Source: an uncultured Bacteroidales bacterium
GTDB taxonomy: Bacteria > Bacteroidota > Bacteroidia > Bacteroidales > FEN-979
Direction: 5' to 3'
NCBI GenBank assembly: GCA_903824935.1
Contig: CAIJYT010000018.1
Span: 1-43,473, forward strand
Length of the DNA stretch: 43,473 nt
Position 1 is the first letter of the stretch. Every line of letters starts with the position of its first letter. The notes under the pieces were generated by a model, which saw only the letters and a program-made list of their open reading frames with translations, was not told the origin of the DNA and searched no databases. This document shows, one piece after another, positions 1 through 8,298 of the stretch. Made by a program: the position numbers and the translations under genes.

Positions 1-2
1 AC

Positions 3-1091
3 CTACCCTTTATAGAATGGGAACTTCACAACGTGGGCTTTCAGCACTTTCTCTCTTACTTTCACATAAATCGTTGAGCCTTCTTTTGATAGCTCAGCAG
101 GGACATATCCCATTCCAACGGGGAATTTTAAGGTAGGTCCCATGGAACCCGAGGTAACCTCACCTATCCTGTTCCCGGCTGCATCGGTGATATCGTAACC
201 GTGGCGGGGTATCCCCTTGTCGTCCATCACGAAGCCGACCAGGCGGTGTTTTACGCCTTCGTTCTTCTGCTTTAATAAATATGCCTTATCAATGAAGTCC
301 TTGGCATCGGTGAACTTGGTGATCCAGCCCAGGCCTGCTTCAATGGGTGAAGTGGTATCGTTGATATCATTCCCGTAAAGGCAATATCCCATTTCGAGGC
401 GGAGAGTGTCGCGAGCGGCCAGGCCAATCGGCTTAATGCCGTATTCTTTCCCGGCTTCGAATACCGCTTCGAAAATTTTCGCTGCATCTTCGTTGGCCAT
501 ATAGATCTCGCATCCGCCTGAACCGGTGTAACCCGTGGTAGCGAAGATCACATCCTTAACACCTGCAAAAGTGAGCTTTTTAAAGGTGTAATATTCCATG
601 TCGGTGATAGTTGTATCTGTCAGCTTCTGCATGGCTTCCAGGGCCTTAGGGCCCTGTATGGCCAGCTGGGCGATCTCATCCGAAGCATTATACAATTCGG
701 CGCCCATCTTATTGTTCTTATTGCACCAGGCCCAGTCTTTGTCAATATTAGCGGCGTTCACGACAAGGAGATACGTAACGTCGTCCACCTTGTAAACCAA
801 AAGGTCATCAACGATCCCGCCCTGCCCGTTGGGGAAGCACGAATACTGCACCTTGCCGGGGACAAGCTTTGACGCATCGTTTGATGTGACCCACTGAACA
901 AAATCAAGGGCTTTCGGGCCTTTCACCCAGAACTCGCCCATATGTGAGACATCGAAAACACCAACGCCCTTGCGAACCGTTTCGTGTTCTTCAATAACTC
1001 CTGCATACTGCAGGGGCATGAGATATCCTGCAAATTCAACCATCTTGGCTCCCATGGCCTCATGGAACTTGGTAAAAGCTGTGTTTTTCAT
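3..1091 (-). CDS. gcvT: Aminomethyltransferase (glycine cleavage T-protein)
   Basis: T-protein of the glycine cleavage system: it takes the aminomethyl group from lipoyl-H-protein, passes the one-carbon unit to tetrahydrofolate and releases ammonia in the cytosol. Visible family features are the N-terminal [20 protein letters not shown], the folate-site acidic segment [22 protein letters not shown] and [18 protein letters not shown], ending in VVKFPFYKG. The track ORF starts 29 codons upstream, but the family normally begins at the [17 protein letters not shown] segment, and a TAnnTTTG element (1124-1131) lies inside the longer version, so I place the start at 1091, giving 362 aa, a usual length. 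It is transcribed away from the CapD-like gene. The other glycine cleavage genes are not in the window. Function is confident. Confidence 0.95.
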   Translation of the reverse strand: MKNTAFTKFHEAMGAKMVEFAGYLMPLQYAGVIEEHETVRKGVGVFDVSHMGEFWVKGPKALDFVQWVTSNDASKLVPGKVQYSCFPNGQGGIVDDLLVYKVDDVTYLLVVNAANIDKDWAWCNKNNKMGAELYNASDEIAQLAIQGPKALEAMQKLTDTTITDMEYYTFKKLTFAGVKDVIFATTGYTGSGGCEIYMANEDAAKIFEAVFEAGKEYGIKPIGLAARDTLRLEMGYCLYGNDINDTTSPIEAGLGWITKFTDAKDFIDKAYLLKQKNEGVKHRLVGFVMDDKGIPRHGYDITDAAGNRIGEVTSGSMGPTLKFPVGMGYVPAELSKEGSTIYVKVREKVLKAHVVKFPFYKG

Positions 1092-1123
1092 TATAGCGAT
1101 TTTTGAAATGTCGGAGGAAAAAG

Positions 1124-1131
1124 CAAATTTA
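1124..1131 (-). promoter_or_regulatory. -7 promoter element of gcvT
   Basis: The minus strand reads TAAATTTG, matching the Bacteroidota -7 consensus TAnnTTTG, about 33 nt before the chosen gcvT ATG. No clear -33 TTG is visible. It supports the shorter gcvT start. Confidence 0.55.
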
Positions 1132-1202
1132 GGAAAATTCTCCACCTTATCCTTGCCCTGTTCACATTTTATAGACATTGTTTATAATTGAGCAGGATTA
1201 TT

Positions 1203-1210
1203 TACTTTTG
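1203..1210 (+). promoter_or_regulatory. -7 promoter element of the CapD-like gene
   Basis: TACTTTTG matches TAnnTTTG and ends only 8 nt before the ATG at 1219. Transcription would begin almost at the start codon, implying a leaderless or nearly leaderless mRNA. The -33 element is not obvious. Confidence 0.5.
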
Positions 1211-1218
1211 ATGACGCT

Positions 1219-3093
1219 ATGAACATTTTATCTCTCCGCAGGAACACCCCCAGAGGCATCATCTGGCTTATCGATTTACTTATCGTGCTGGGTTCAATCT
1301 TACTTGCATACCTGCTCAGGTTCAACTTTGACATTCCGGCCAGTGAAAGCAAACCCTTTGCTATCCTGATCCCATGGATACTGGCTGTGAGAGGTATCAG
1401 TTTCGCTGTCTCCCGCACCCATGCCGGCCTGATCCGTTATACCAGCACTGCGGATGGCCTCAGGGTGGTTGTTACGCTTCTCGCAGGAAGCGCCGTGCTT
1501 GGGTTAACCAACATTGTCACCTGGTTCACCATGCACTGGTTCATGATACCTACCACCATCATCGTGCTTGAGTTCCTGATCACCTCGGTAGGCATGATAC
1601 TTTTCAGGACCATTGTAAAGATCGCCTGGCTTGAGTTCCAGAACCCCGGAGGCCAGAGGGTTGACGTGATCATTTACGGCGCCGGCGAGGAAGGCATCAA
1701 TGCAAAGCATGTGATGGACCGCGATGCTGCAACAAGGTATAAGGTGATCGCCTTTATTGACGAGGATAAGGGGAAGCAGCATAAGAAACTTGAAAGGGTG
1801 GACATCCATCCCCCTTCTAAGCTGGAGTCTTTGCTGAGTGACCGCACGGTTGCCCAGCTCATCCTTGCATATCATCCCGTTGATGCGGCATACAAGCAGG
1901 AGCTTGTTGATCTCTGCCTCAAATACGACACTAAAGTCCTTGCGGTACCTCCCGCGATCCACTGGGTCAACGGACAACTCAGTTTCTCCCAGATCCGCCT
2001 TGTAAATATTGAAGACCTGCTCGAGAGGGATGTGATAGAACTCAATATGGAGGAGATCAGCAGGTACCTTCATAATAAAGTCGTGATGATCACCGGCGCA
2101 GCAGGTTCTATAGGTTCCGAGATCGTGCGCCAGGTGGCAAAGTTCGGGCCCACCCGCCTGGTACTGGTAGATTATGCCGAAACCCCTCTTCACAGCCTCG
2201 AACTGGAATGCAGGGAGTCTATCCGCGGCACCGAAATTGACTTTATCCTGGGTAATGTTTGTAATGTACTGCGGATGAGGTCGCTCTTTGAGCAATACAA
2301 ACCCGAAATCCTCTTTCATGCTGCAGCCTACAAACATGTCCCGGTGCAGGAAGCCCATCCCGGCGAAGCCGTCTTTACCAATGTGCACGGTACCCGCGTT
2401 ATGGCTGACCTTTCAATGGAATTCGGGGTGAGTAAATTCATTATGATCTCTACGGATAAGGCAGTGAACCCCACCAGCGTAATGGGGGCGAGCAAGCGCA
2501 TCGCCGAGATTTACTGCCAGGCCATGAACAAACTTAACAAGACCTCGTTCATCACCACCCGTTTCGGGAATGTGCTCGGGTCAAACGGATCGGTGATACC
2601 TCTCTTCAGGCAGCAGATAGAAAAAGGCGGGCCGCTTACGGTTACACATCCCGAGGTCACAAGATTTTTCATGACAATCCCGGAAGCCTGCCGACTGGTG
2701 CTCGAAGCCGGCGCGATGGGAGAAGGAGGTGAGATCTATATTTTCGACATGGGCAAACCTGTAAAGATCATCGATCTTGCCAAACGCATGATAAAGCTTT
2801 CAGGACTGGAACCCGGCAAGGATATCATGATAGAATATACAGGCATGCGGCCGGGCGAAAAGCTGTATGAAGAGCTGCTTGACCTCCACGAGAACACACT
2901 GCCCACGCATCATCCCCTGATCATGATAGCAAAAGTAAGGGAGCAGGATATTGATCAGGTACGTTCTGATATTGACGAACTCGTGAACCTTTCTGCCGGG
3001 GCCGGAGATACGGATGTGGTGCGGAAGATGAAACAGATAGTCCCGGAATACAAAAGCCAGAATTCGGTTTACGAAGCACTGGACAAAAATTAA
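1219..3093 (+). CDS. CapD/WbpM-like nucleoside-diphosphate-sugar 4,6-dehydratase
   Basis: Membrane-anchored extended SDR enzyme that makes 4-keto-6-deoxy (often UDP-GlcNAc-derived) sugars for capsule, O-antigen or glycoprotein glycans. At 624 aa it has the full family layout: about four hydrophobic helices in residues 10-130, a CoA-binding-like Rossmann domain (VDVIIYGAGEEG, about residue 150), then the catalytic SDR domain with the nucleotide loop TGAAGSIGSE near residue 292 and STDKAVNPTSVMGASKR near 411. The MGASK segment replaces the usual YxxxK, as is typical of the WbpM/CapD group. TRFGNVLGSNGSVIPLF and MRPGEKLYEELL follow. No other sugar-pathway gene is adjacent. Exact substrate cannot be told from sequence. 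Its stop is followed at once by an octamer-repeat hairpin before miaA. Confidence 0.9.
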   Translation: MNILSLRRNTPRGIIWLIDLLIVLGSILLAYLLRFNFDIPASESKPFAILIPWILAVRGISFAVSRTHAGLIRYTSTADGLRVVVTLLAGSAVLGLTNIVTWFTMHWFMIPTTIIVLEFLITSVGMILFRTIVKIAWLEFQNPGGQRVDVIIYGAGEEGINAKHVMDRDAATRYKVIAFIDEDKGKQHKKLERVDIHPPSKLESLLSDRTVAQLILAYHPVDAAYKQELVDLCLKYDTKVLAVPPAIHWVNGQLSFSQIRLVNIEDLLERDVIELNMEEISRYLHNKVVMITGAAGSIGSEIVRQVAKFGPTRLVLVDYAETPLHSLELECRESIRGTEIDFILGNVCNVLRMRSLFEQYKPEILFHAAAYKHVPVQEAHPGEAVFTNVHGTRVMADLSMEFGVSKFIMISTDKAVNPTSVMGASKRIAEIYCQAMNKLNKTSFITTRFGNVLGSNGSVIPLFRQQIEKGGPLTVTHPEVTRFFMTIPEACRLVLEAGAMGEGGEIYIFDMGKPVKIIDLAKRMIKLSGLEPGKDIMIEYTGMRPGEKLYEELLDLHENTLPTHHPLIMIAKVREQDIDQVRSDIDELVNLSAGAGDTDVVRKMKQIVPEYKSQNSVYEALDKN

Positions 3094-3094
3094 A

Positions 3095-3187
3095 TAGCGA
3101 AGTAGCGAAGTAGCGAAGTAGCGAAAGTTTTCCTTAGTAATAATCGACATATTATTTCGCCATTTCGCTACCTCGCTACTTCGCTAC
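3095..3187. repeat. Inverted pair of tandem TAGCGAAR octamers
   Basis: Directly after the CapD-like stop there are four tandem 8-mers (TAGCGAAG, the last ending in A) at 3095-3126. After a spacer of about 27 nt come four reverse-complement copies with CGC every 8 nt (about 3154-3187). The arms can pair over roughly 30 bp. It could serve as a terminator or mRNA 3' end, but lacks a U-tract. The same octamer recurs in and around miaA and at several other gene ends in the window. Confidence 0.85.
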
Positions 3188-3205
3188 TTTGTTTTTTCGC
3201 CACTT

Positions 3206-4159
3206 ATGAAAAAAATGCCCGTCATCCTCGGTCCTACTGCCTGCGGGAAAACCGCGGTGGCCGCCCGTCTCGCGTATGAGATGGACGGCGAAGTGATCTC
3301 GGCCGATTCAAGGCAGGTTTATCGTGGAATGGATATCGGTTCAGGAAAGGATCTCGGTGATTATATCGTTGAAGGCCGGCAGATCCCTTACCACCTGGTC
3401 GATATCGCAGAACCAGGTTACGAGTACAACATCTTCGAGTATCAGAGGGATTTTACCAAAGCTTATGGTGATATTGTTAAGCGGGGTAAACTTCCAGTGC
3501 TTTGCGGCGGCAGCGGGATGTACCTTGAAGCCGTGCTCAAAGCTTATTCTTTGCCCGAAGCCCCCTCAGACCACGGCTTTGCCAGGCTGATGCAATCCAT
3601 GGATGAGCATGCCCTGCTGCACGAACTCAGTCAATTTAAGAAACTCCACAGTACAACAGATACCGTTGATCGCAACCGGATGCTTAGAGCATTGGAAATA
3701 GAGATTAAGCGCAGGGATGAAAAAGTATCAAATAGCGAAATAGCGAAATGGCGAAATAGCGAAATAAAAACATCATTTCAATCTATCATTTTCGGTATAA
3801 ATCCCGGGCGGGAAACCGTGCGTCAGCGTATCACTTTACGGCTGAAGTCAAGGCTTGAAGGAGGCATGATAGATGAAGTGAGGCGTCTCCAGGACCAGGG
3901 AGTCCCTCCGGCTCGCCTGAAAGCATACGGGCTTGAATACAAATACCTCGCCCTCCATCTCGAAGGCGCATTGAGCTATGACGAAATGTTCAGGCTTCTC
4001 AACATCTCCATCCACCAGTTCGCCAAACGGCAAATGACCTGGTTCCGCCGCATGGAGCGACAGGGCATGAGAATACATTGGATCGAAGGCGACCTGTCAT
4101 CCGAAGAAAAAGTTAAAAGGATAAGGGAAATAATTGGAAGTAGCGAAGTAGCGAAATAA
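3206..4159 (+). CDS. miaA: tRNA dimethylallyltransferase
   Basis: Transfers a dimethylallyl group to N6 of A37 in tRNAs that read codons starting with U. Motifs: P-loop GPTACGKT at residues 8-15, the substrate-binding DSRQVYRGMDIGSGK, GGSGMYLEAVL, INPGRETVRQRI, and the C-terminal QFAKRQMTWFRR that contacts tRNA. Length 317 aa is normal. Odd features: residues about 176-189 (NSEIAKWRNSEIK) are encoded by four in-frame TAGCGAAA-type octamers, and the last six codons plus stop (SSEVAK then TAA) come from two more octamers. It follows the CapD-like gene on the same strand with a 112-nt repeat-bearing gap and converges on the small membrane-protein gene. Start ATG at 3206 fits the family. Confidence 0.95.
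   Translation: MKKMPVILGPTACGKTAVAARLAYEMDGEVISADSRQVYRGMDIGSGKDLGDYIVEGRQIPYHLVDIAEPGYEYNIFEYQRDFTKAYGDIVKRGKLPVLCGGSGMYLEAVLKAYSLPEAPSDHGFARLMQSMDEHALLHELSQFKKLHSTTDTVDRNRMLRALEIEIKRRDEKVSNSEIAKWRNSEIKTSFQSIIFGINPGRETVRQRITLRLKSRLEGGMIDEVRRLQDQGVPPARLKAYGLEYKYLALHLEGALSYDEMFRLLNISIHQFAKRQMTWFRRMERQGMRIHWIEGDLSSEEKVKRIREIIGSSEVAK
3733..3764 (+). repeat. Four tandem TAGCGAAA octamers inside miaA
   Basis: TAGCGAAA, TAGCGAAA, TGGCGAAA, TAGCGAAA lie in an open frame that avoids the TAG, coding NSEIAKWRNSEI. They sit in a variable loop of MiaA between the DRNRMLRALEIE helix and the FGINPGRE strand. The same octamer is intergenic elsewhere, so this looks like a repeat that spread into, or expanded within, a tolerant loop. 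Confidence 0.85.
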
Positions 4160-4188
4160 TTTCATTGACTGCCGACTGCAGACTGCCT
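4141..4188. repeat. Octamer and heptamer repeats between convergent miaA and the membrane-protein gene
   Basis: Two TAGCGAAR octamers (4141-4156) encode the miaA C-terminus. They are followed by three ACTGCCG-type heptamers (4168-4188) that end just before the stop codon (4190-4192, minus strand) of the convergent gene. The 30-nt intergenic space thus holds little else. Confidence 0.75.
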
Positions 4189-4189
4189 T

Positions 4190-4597
4190 CTACAGCATTC
4201 CTGCCTGCCTCATGATCTCGGCAAGCTTTGGCTGGGATTTGGACAATTCCCTCAGTACCGTCTTAATTTTTTCCTCCTCTCGTTTCATAGGCGCAAGTGA
4301 GAGTTTCCTGTCCCAGAATGCAAACCCGAAAACACTAAATATCATGGTCAAAAAAATACCGATGATCGCCCACAGAAAGTTAAATAGCTGATCAAATCGC
4401 TTGTCCATATTTTCAAACCGGGTATTGACTGATTCAAACCTGGCCTTCATTTCAGCTTTAACTGCATCCAGATTCTGTTCCGTCCGGATAATCCTGTCCC
4501 GGTCATCCAGGGTGAACGGCACCTCCCTATTTTCAGCCTTTACAAAAACAGGCAGAAGCATTAATAAAACAGAAGCAATTCTCAAAATCTTTCTCAT
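4190..4597 (-). CDS. Small membrane protein with signal peptide and coiled coil
   Basis: Not a protein of known function. The ORF track starts at 4642, but MRKILRIASVLLMLLPVFVKA is a clear signal peptide, so I start at 4597 (135 aa). After the signal comes a charged, coiled-coil-like stretch (DDRDRIIRTEQNLDAVKAEM, then NTRFENMDKRFDQLFNFL), one strong membrane helix (FLWAIIGIFLTMIFSVFGFAFWD) and a basic/acidic tail with LSKSQPKLAEIMRQ. Small Bacteroidota proteins with the same order (signal, repeating RFE/KRF coiled coil, one helix ending near FAFWDR) are common near unrelated genes. A TAnnTTTG element at 4640-4647 supports the shorter start. Likely an inner-membrane protein with a periplasmic coiled coil. 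Confidence 0.75.
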   Translation of the reverse strand: MRKILRIASVLLMLLPVFVKAENREVPFTLDDRDRIIRTEQNLDAVKAEMKARFESVNTRFENMDKRFDQLFNFLWAIIGIFLTMIFSVFGFAFWDRKLSLAPMKREEEKIKTVLRELSKSQPKLAEIMRQAGML

Positions 4598-4639
4598 AGT
4601 CTCACGGATTAAATTACATTCCTTAATCCGCCCACATTG

Positions 4640-4647
4640 CAAAAGTA
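4640..4647 (-). promoter_or_regulatory. -7 promoter element of the small membrane-protein gene
   Basis: The minus strand reads TACTTTTG, matching TAnnTTTG, 42 nt upstream of the ATG at 4597. It overlaps the extra codons of the track ORF, arguing against that longer start. No good -33 element. Confidence 0.5.
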
Positions 4648-4689
4648 ATACAGATCTGCTGAAATTATTTGAACATGCCGTATTATTAT

Positions 4690-4722
4690 AAAAAAACCGG
4701 CTCCATCAGGAACCGGTTTTTC
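4690..4722 (-). terminator. Intrinsic terminator after the tricorn gene
   Basis: AAAAACCGG (4692-4700) and CCGGTTTTT (4713-4721) form a 9-bp stem with a 12-nt loop, followed on the minus strand by a run of Us from the A-tract at 4690-4696. It lies 18 nt beyond the tricorn stop. Confidence 0.8.
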
Positions 4723-4742
4723 GCTATTGCGCTATTTCACTA
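4719..4742. repeat. Three TTTCGCTA-type octamers overlapping the tricorn stop
   Basis: TTTCGCTA, TTGCGCTA, TTTCACTA in tandem; the last supplies the TAG stop (minus strand, 4740-4742) of the tricorn gene. On the minus strand these are TAGCGAAR octamers, the same family as at 3095 and in miaA. Confidence 0.75.
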
Positions 4743-7700
4743 CTTAGTCTTATCCGGGAACGGCGGCATACCGGGCAGTTCCTTCGGCAGGTTCTTCAGC
4801 TCGGCTTTCATCTCATCAATGGCCGCATTCAGCTGCTGGTCATCACCTGCATATTCCTTTGCCGGGTCATTGTCGACCACGATATCCGGATCAACCCCGT
4901 GGCCTTCTATGATCCATTCCTTGCCGTCGGTGCTGTATGGCGCAAATTCGGGTCTCATCATGCTCCCACCGTCAACAAATGGCAGTGAACCGCGGATGCC
5001 CACAACGCCTCCCCAGGTCCGGAGACCTATAGCTTTCCCTATCTTCAGTTTCTTGAACTGGTATGGAAAAAGGTCACCGTCGGATGCAGAATAGTTGTCG
5101 ATAAGAATGCACTTCGGTCCTACCTGCATTTCCAGTCGGCCCGGGACAGGTTCGGTGTTCCTCGACATGGTCATCATTGTCATTTCGCGGTTGAGGCGTT
5201 CGATGATCATAGGCGAAACATTGCCACCGCCGTTGCCCCTGTCGTCAATGATAAGGGCACGCTTGTTCAGCTGGGGATAGAAATGTTTCACGAATTCATT
5301 GAGGCCTTCGGCGCTCATGTCGGGAATATGGATATAACCTACTTCACCGTTGGTAGCATCGCTCACTTTTTTGATATTGGCTTCAACCCAGTTGTAATAA
5401 TATAGCTTGGCTTCGTCATCGGTAGGAACGACAAGGGTTTTACGCGCGCCATCCGGCGAAGCCTTTGCATTTACTGTAAGTTCAACCTGGTTCCCTGCCG
5501 TATTCACTAGTGCTTCGTAAATGTCGTTCATGTCCTTGGTGGGCTTGCCGTTGATGGCAATGATGAAATCACCTTCCTTGACATCAACACCAAGTTCCGT
5601 AAGGGGTGAACGTTCTTCGCGGCTCCAGTTCTCTCCTTTGAGAATTTTATCAATATGATAATACCCCGATCCGTCGCGGCTGAGTTTTGCTCCAAGCAAT
5701 CCCAATTTGATGCGTTTGGGTTCGGGCCTGTCACCGCCGCTCACATAAGAATGGCCAATGCTGATTTCTCCAACCATCTCGCCCAGCACATAAGTCAAGT
5801 CATAACGGCTGTTGATATAAGGCAGCAAGGGTTCATATTTCTTTTTCACAGCATCCCAGTTTGCGCCCTGCATATTGGGTGCATAGAGGAAATATTTCAT
5901 CTGCCTCCAGGCTTCATTATAAATCTGGGCCCATTCGGATTTCAGGTCAACAACCAGCTTCATATTTGAAAGGTCAGCCCAGTCTTTCACTTCGACCTTG
6001 CCGCCTTTGGGCAGATCGACAACTGCGTACTTACCCATGGCGCCAACCATCATTTTCTTGAAATCGGCAGAGATATCATAGGTGAAGTAATCGCCAAGTA
6101 TGGTTTCCTTCTTATCTTTCAGGTTGAACATGGCAAGCCCGCCCTGTCCGCGGCGCCCACCTTTGACGTAATATACATTGTCGCCAACAGCCGAAACCCC
6201 GTAATAATTTGAAGCATCGACCGGCAATACTACGATGCGGTCCATAAGCCCGTCCAAATCGATTTTCACATCGGGAACAACATCTTTCTTTTCGTCTTTC
6301 TTCACATCCTTTTTATCATCTTTTTTGTCTGCGGATGGCTGATCGGGTTTCTCATCCTTTTTCACTGCCACTTCATCATTCTCGTATGCGAATGGATTGG
6401 GTGTTGCCTTGGCAAGGGTCACGAAATAGATCCTCGTCATATCACTGTAACTATGGTTCCATTCGGTATTTGAGTAAGTAGGATTGAAATCACGGTTAGA
6501 GGTAAAGAACAGGTATTTGCCGTCATTGCTGAAAGCGGGGTCGCCCGAACTGTACCATGCATCGGTCACCGCGGTTTTCTTCTTAGAGGCAAGCTCATAA
6601 ATGTATACTATGCCGAACGAACGGCGGTCGGGATAAGCATACGTGATCCATTTTGAATCGGGGGACCAGGAGTAGTTGTTGAACTCCCAGGCTTTGGCCT
6701 GGTCAACCACCGTGACATCCTTCGAATCGATATCCACATACTGCAGTCTCAGCATTTTATCGGCCCATAAAAGTTTTTTGCTGTCGGGCGACCATGAAAC
6801 AGAATATTTATAGGTATCTGCATTTTTAGTAAGCTGGATCACATCTCCCGTTCCATCCTGCTTTTCGATGAAGATCTCGTCCTCACCGGTGCGGTCGGAA
6901 ATGAAAGCGATATACTTTCCGTCGGGCGACCAGGCTACGTCGCGGTTATGAACACCTTTGGTCTGGGTGATATTGCGGGTAATCCCGCTCTTTGCAGGTA
7001 CTGTCCAAACATCACCGCGTGCATCGAAGGCAAGGCGCTTGCCGTCGGGCGAAATTGAAGATGAATTGATGAACTTGCTTGCATCTTTCAGCTGGTTCCT
7101 CCCGGTGATGAGGTCATTGGCGATATTGACAACAACCTTGTTGTATTTCTGGGTGGCCAGGTCGAAGACGTAAAGGAATCCACCGTTCTCAAAAATAATC
7201 GAATTGTCGCCCAGTGAAGGGAACTTGATGTCAAACTCTGTGAAGTTGGTCACCTTTTTGGTTTCTTTTGTTTTCAGGTCGTAAACAAAAAGGTTCATGA
7301 TGCGGTCTCGGTCCGAAGCAAAATAGATCTTGTCGCCGGTCCACATCGGGAAAATATCCTGGGCAGGATTATTCGTGACGTTAACAGTTTCTTTGGATTT
7401 GAAATCGTAGATCCAGATATCGTCGGCCATGCCCCCGCGGTAATACTTCCAGGTGCGGAATTCGCGGAAAACGCGATTGTAGGCAAGTTTTGACTTATCG
7501 GGCGAATAGCTGCAGAATCCACCGGCCGGCAATGGAAGTTCTTCGCTGAGCCCTCCCTTGACGCTGGTGATAAAAAGCTGTCCTTTGAAATCATTGAAGG
7601 TTTGCTTGCGCGAACGGTAAACGATGTTTTCATTGTCTTTCCAGGTCATCACGACATTGTTCGGGCCCATGCGGTCCGATACATCATCGCGGTTCAGGGT

Positions 7701-8018
7701 AGCCGTATAAGTGAGGCGTACAGGTACTCCGCCATCCGCAGGGATAATATACACTTCGGTATTCCCGTCATACTGGGCGGTGAAGGCAATCTGTTTTCCA
7801 TCGGGTGAAAAACGGGCGAACATTTCGAACCCGTTCTCGTCGTTGGTCAGTTTACGGGCAGTGCCCCCGTTCTTGTCGACCGTGTAAAGGTCTCCGGCAT
7901 AGGTAAATACAATCTGGTTCCCGTGAATGGCGGGAAAGCGCATAAGCCTTGCCTCGGTCTGGGCTGCAACGAGCCCGATAAGCAATATGGCAAATAAAGT
8001 CAGGCTGATTTTTTTCAT
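4740..8018 (-). CDS. Tricorn protease homologue (S41 family), secreted
   Basis: Large serine protease of the tricorn type, 1092 aa from the ATG at 8018. I reject the track's 100-codon extension because MKKISLTLFAILLIGLVAAQ is a signal peptide and the longer ORF would overlap the divergent folD-like gene. Layout: two beta-propeller domains with repeated SPDGK-type turns (to about residue 680), a Lys/Asp-rich linker (KKDDKKDVKKDEKKD, about 560-585), a C1 helical region with GHSY (His near 754), a PDZ domain (GDFIIAINGKPTKD), and the S41 core with IDDRGNGGGN, SASDGDLF (catalytic Ser near 977) and EGHGVDPD (near 1037). The catalytic set looks complete. Expected to degrade peptides in the periplasm. 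Followed by a terminator. Confidence 0.9.
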   Translation of the reverse strand: MKKISLTLFAILLIGLVAAQTEARLMRFPAIHGNQIVFTYAGDLYTVDKNGGTARKLTNDENGFEMFARFSPDGKQIAFTAQYDGNTEVYIIPADGGVPVRLTYTATLNRDDVSDRMGPNNVVMTWKDNENIVYRSRKQTFNDFKGQLFITSVKGGLSEELPLPAGGFCSYSPDKSKLAYNRVFREFRTWKYYRGGMADDIWIYDFKSKETVNVTNNPAQDIFPMWTGDKIYFASDRDRIMNLFVYDLKTKETKKVTNFTEFDIKFPSLGDNSIIFENGGFLYVFDLATQKYNKVVVNIANDLITGRNQLKDASKFINSSSISPDGKRLAFDARGDVWTVPAKSGITRNITQTKGVHNRDVAWSPDGKYIAFISDRTGEDEIFIEKQDGTGDVIQLTKNADTYKYSVSWSPDSKKLLWADKMLRLQYVDIDSKDVTVVDQAKAWEFNNYSWSPDSKWITYAYPDRRSFGIVYIYELASKKKTAVTDAWYSSGDPAFSNDGKYLFFTSNRDFNPTYSNTEWNHSYSDMTRIYFVTLAKATPNPFAYENDEVAVKKDEKPDQPSADKKDDKKDVKKDEKKDVVPDVKIDLDGLMDRIVVLPVDASNYYGVSAVGDNVYYVKGGRRGQGGLAMFNLKDKKETILGDYFTYDISADFKKMMVGAMGKYAVVDLPKGGKVEVKDWADLSNMKLVVDLKSEWAQIYNEAWRQMKYFLYAPNMQGANWDAVKKKYEPLLPYINSRYDLTYVLGEMVGEISIGHSYVSGGDRPEPKRIKLGLLGAKLSRDGSGYYHIDKILKGENWSREERSPLTELGVDVKEGDFIIAINGKPTKDMNDIYEALVNTAGNQVELTVNAKASPDGARKTLVVPTDDEAKLYYYNWVEANIKKVSDATNGEVGYIHIPDMSAEGLNEFVKHFYPQLNKRALIIDDRGNGGGNVSPMIIERLNREMTMMTMSRNTEPVPGRLEMQVGPKCILIDNYSASDGDLFPYQFKKLKIGKAIGLRTWGGVVGIRGSLPFVDGGSMMRPEFAPYSTDGKEWIIEGHGVDPDIVVDNDPAKEYAGDDQQLNAAIDEMKAELKNLPKELPGMPPFPDKTK

Positions 8019-8057
8019 ATGATTTTGGGGATTAATGAACATCAGGAAATTAAAAAG

Positions 8058-8065
8058 CAAATTTA
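8058..8065 (-). promoter_or_regulatory. -7 promoter element of the tricorn gene
   Basis: The minus strand reads TAAATTTG (TAnnTTTG), 40 nt before the chosen start at 8018. This agrees with the signal-peptide start and not with the longer ORF. Confidence 0.5.
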
Positions 8066-8220
8066 TTGATTTCAATGTATCAGGCGGCAGAAATCGGTGA
8101 AACCCGCGGAAAAGTCGTTGAGACACATTTATTCTTGTAATTTCTGCGGATGAGTGAGTGGGTAGTCCCCGCGTTTTTGGATTTTGCGCAAATCCTTCCG
8201 CACTGCCGGTGGAAATCAGT

Positions 8221-8251
8221 TTTGATCCGCCCTGAAACCTGTATAATTTTG
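8221..8251 (+). promoter_or_regulatory. Complete Bacteroidota promoter of the folD-like gene
   Basis: TTTG (8221-8224) and TAATTTTG (8244-8251) are separated by exactly 19 nt, the ideal -33/-7 spacing. The ATG at 8299 follows after about 47 nt. A weak AAAGAGA purine stretch lies near the start codon. Confidence 0.8.
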
Positions 8252-8298
8252 GATCGTGAAAGACATCAAACATCAGAAAACTAAAAGAAAGAGATATC

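Noticed and set aside
1504-2388. 294-aa minus-strand ORF
   Set aside because: Antisense shadow of the CapD-like gene, which has full family motifs.
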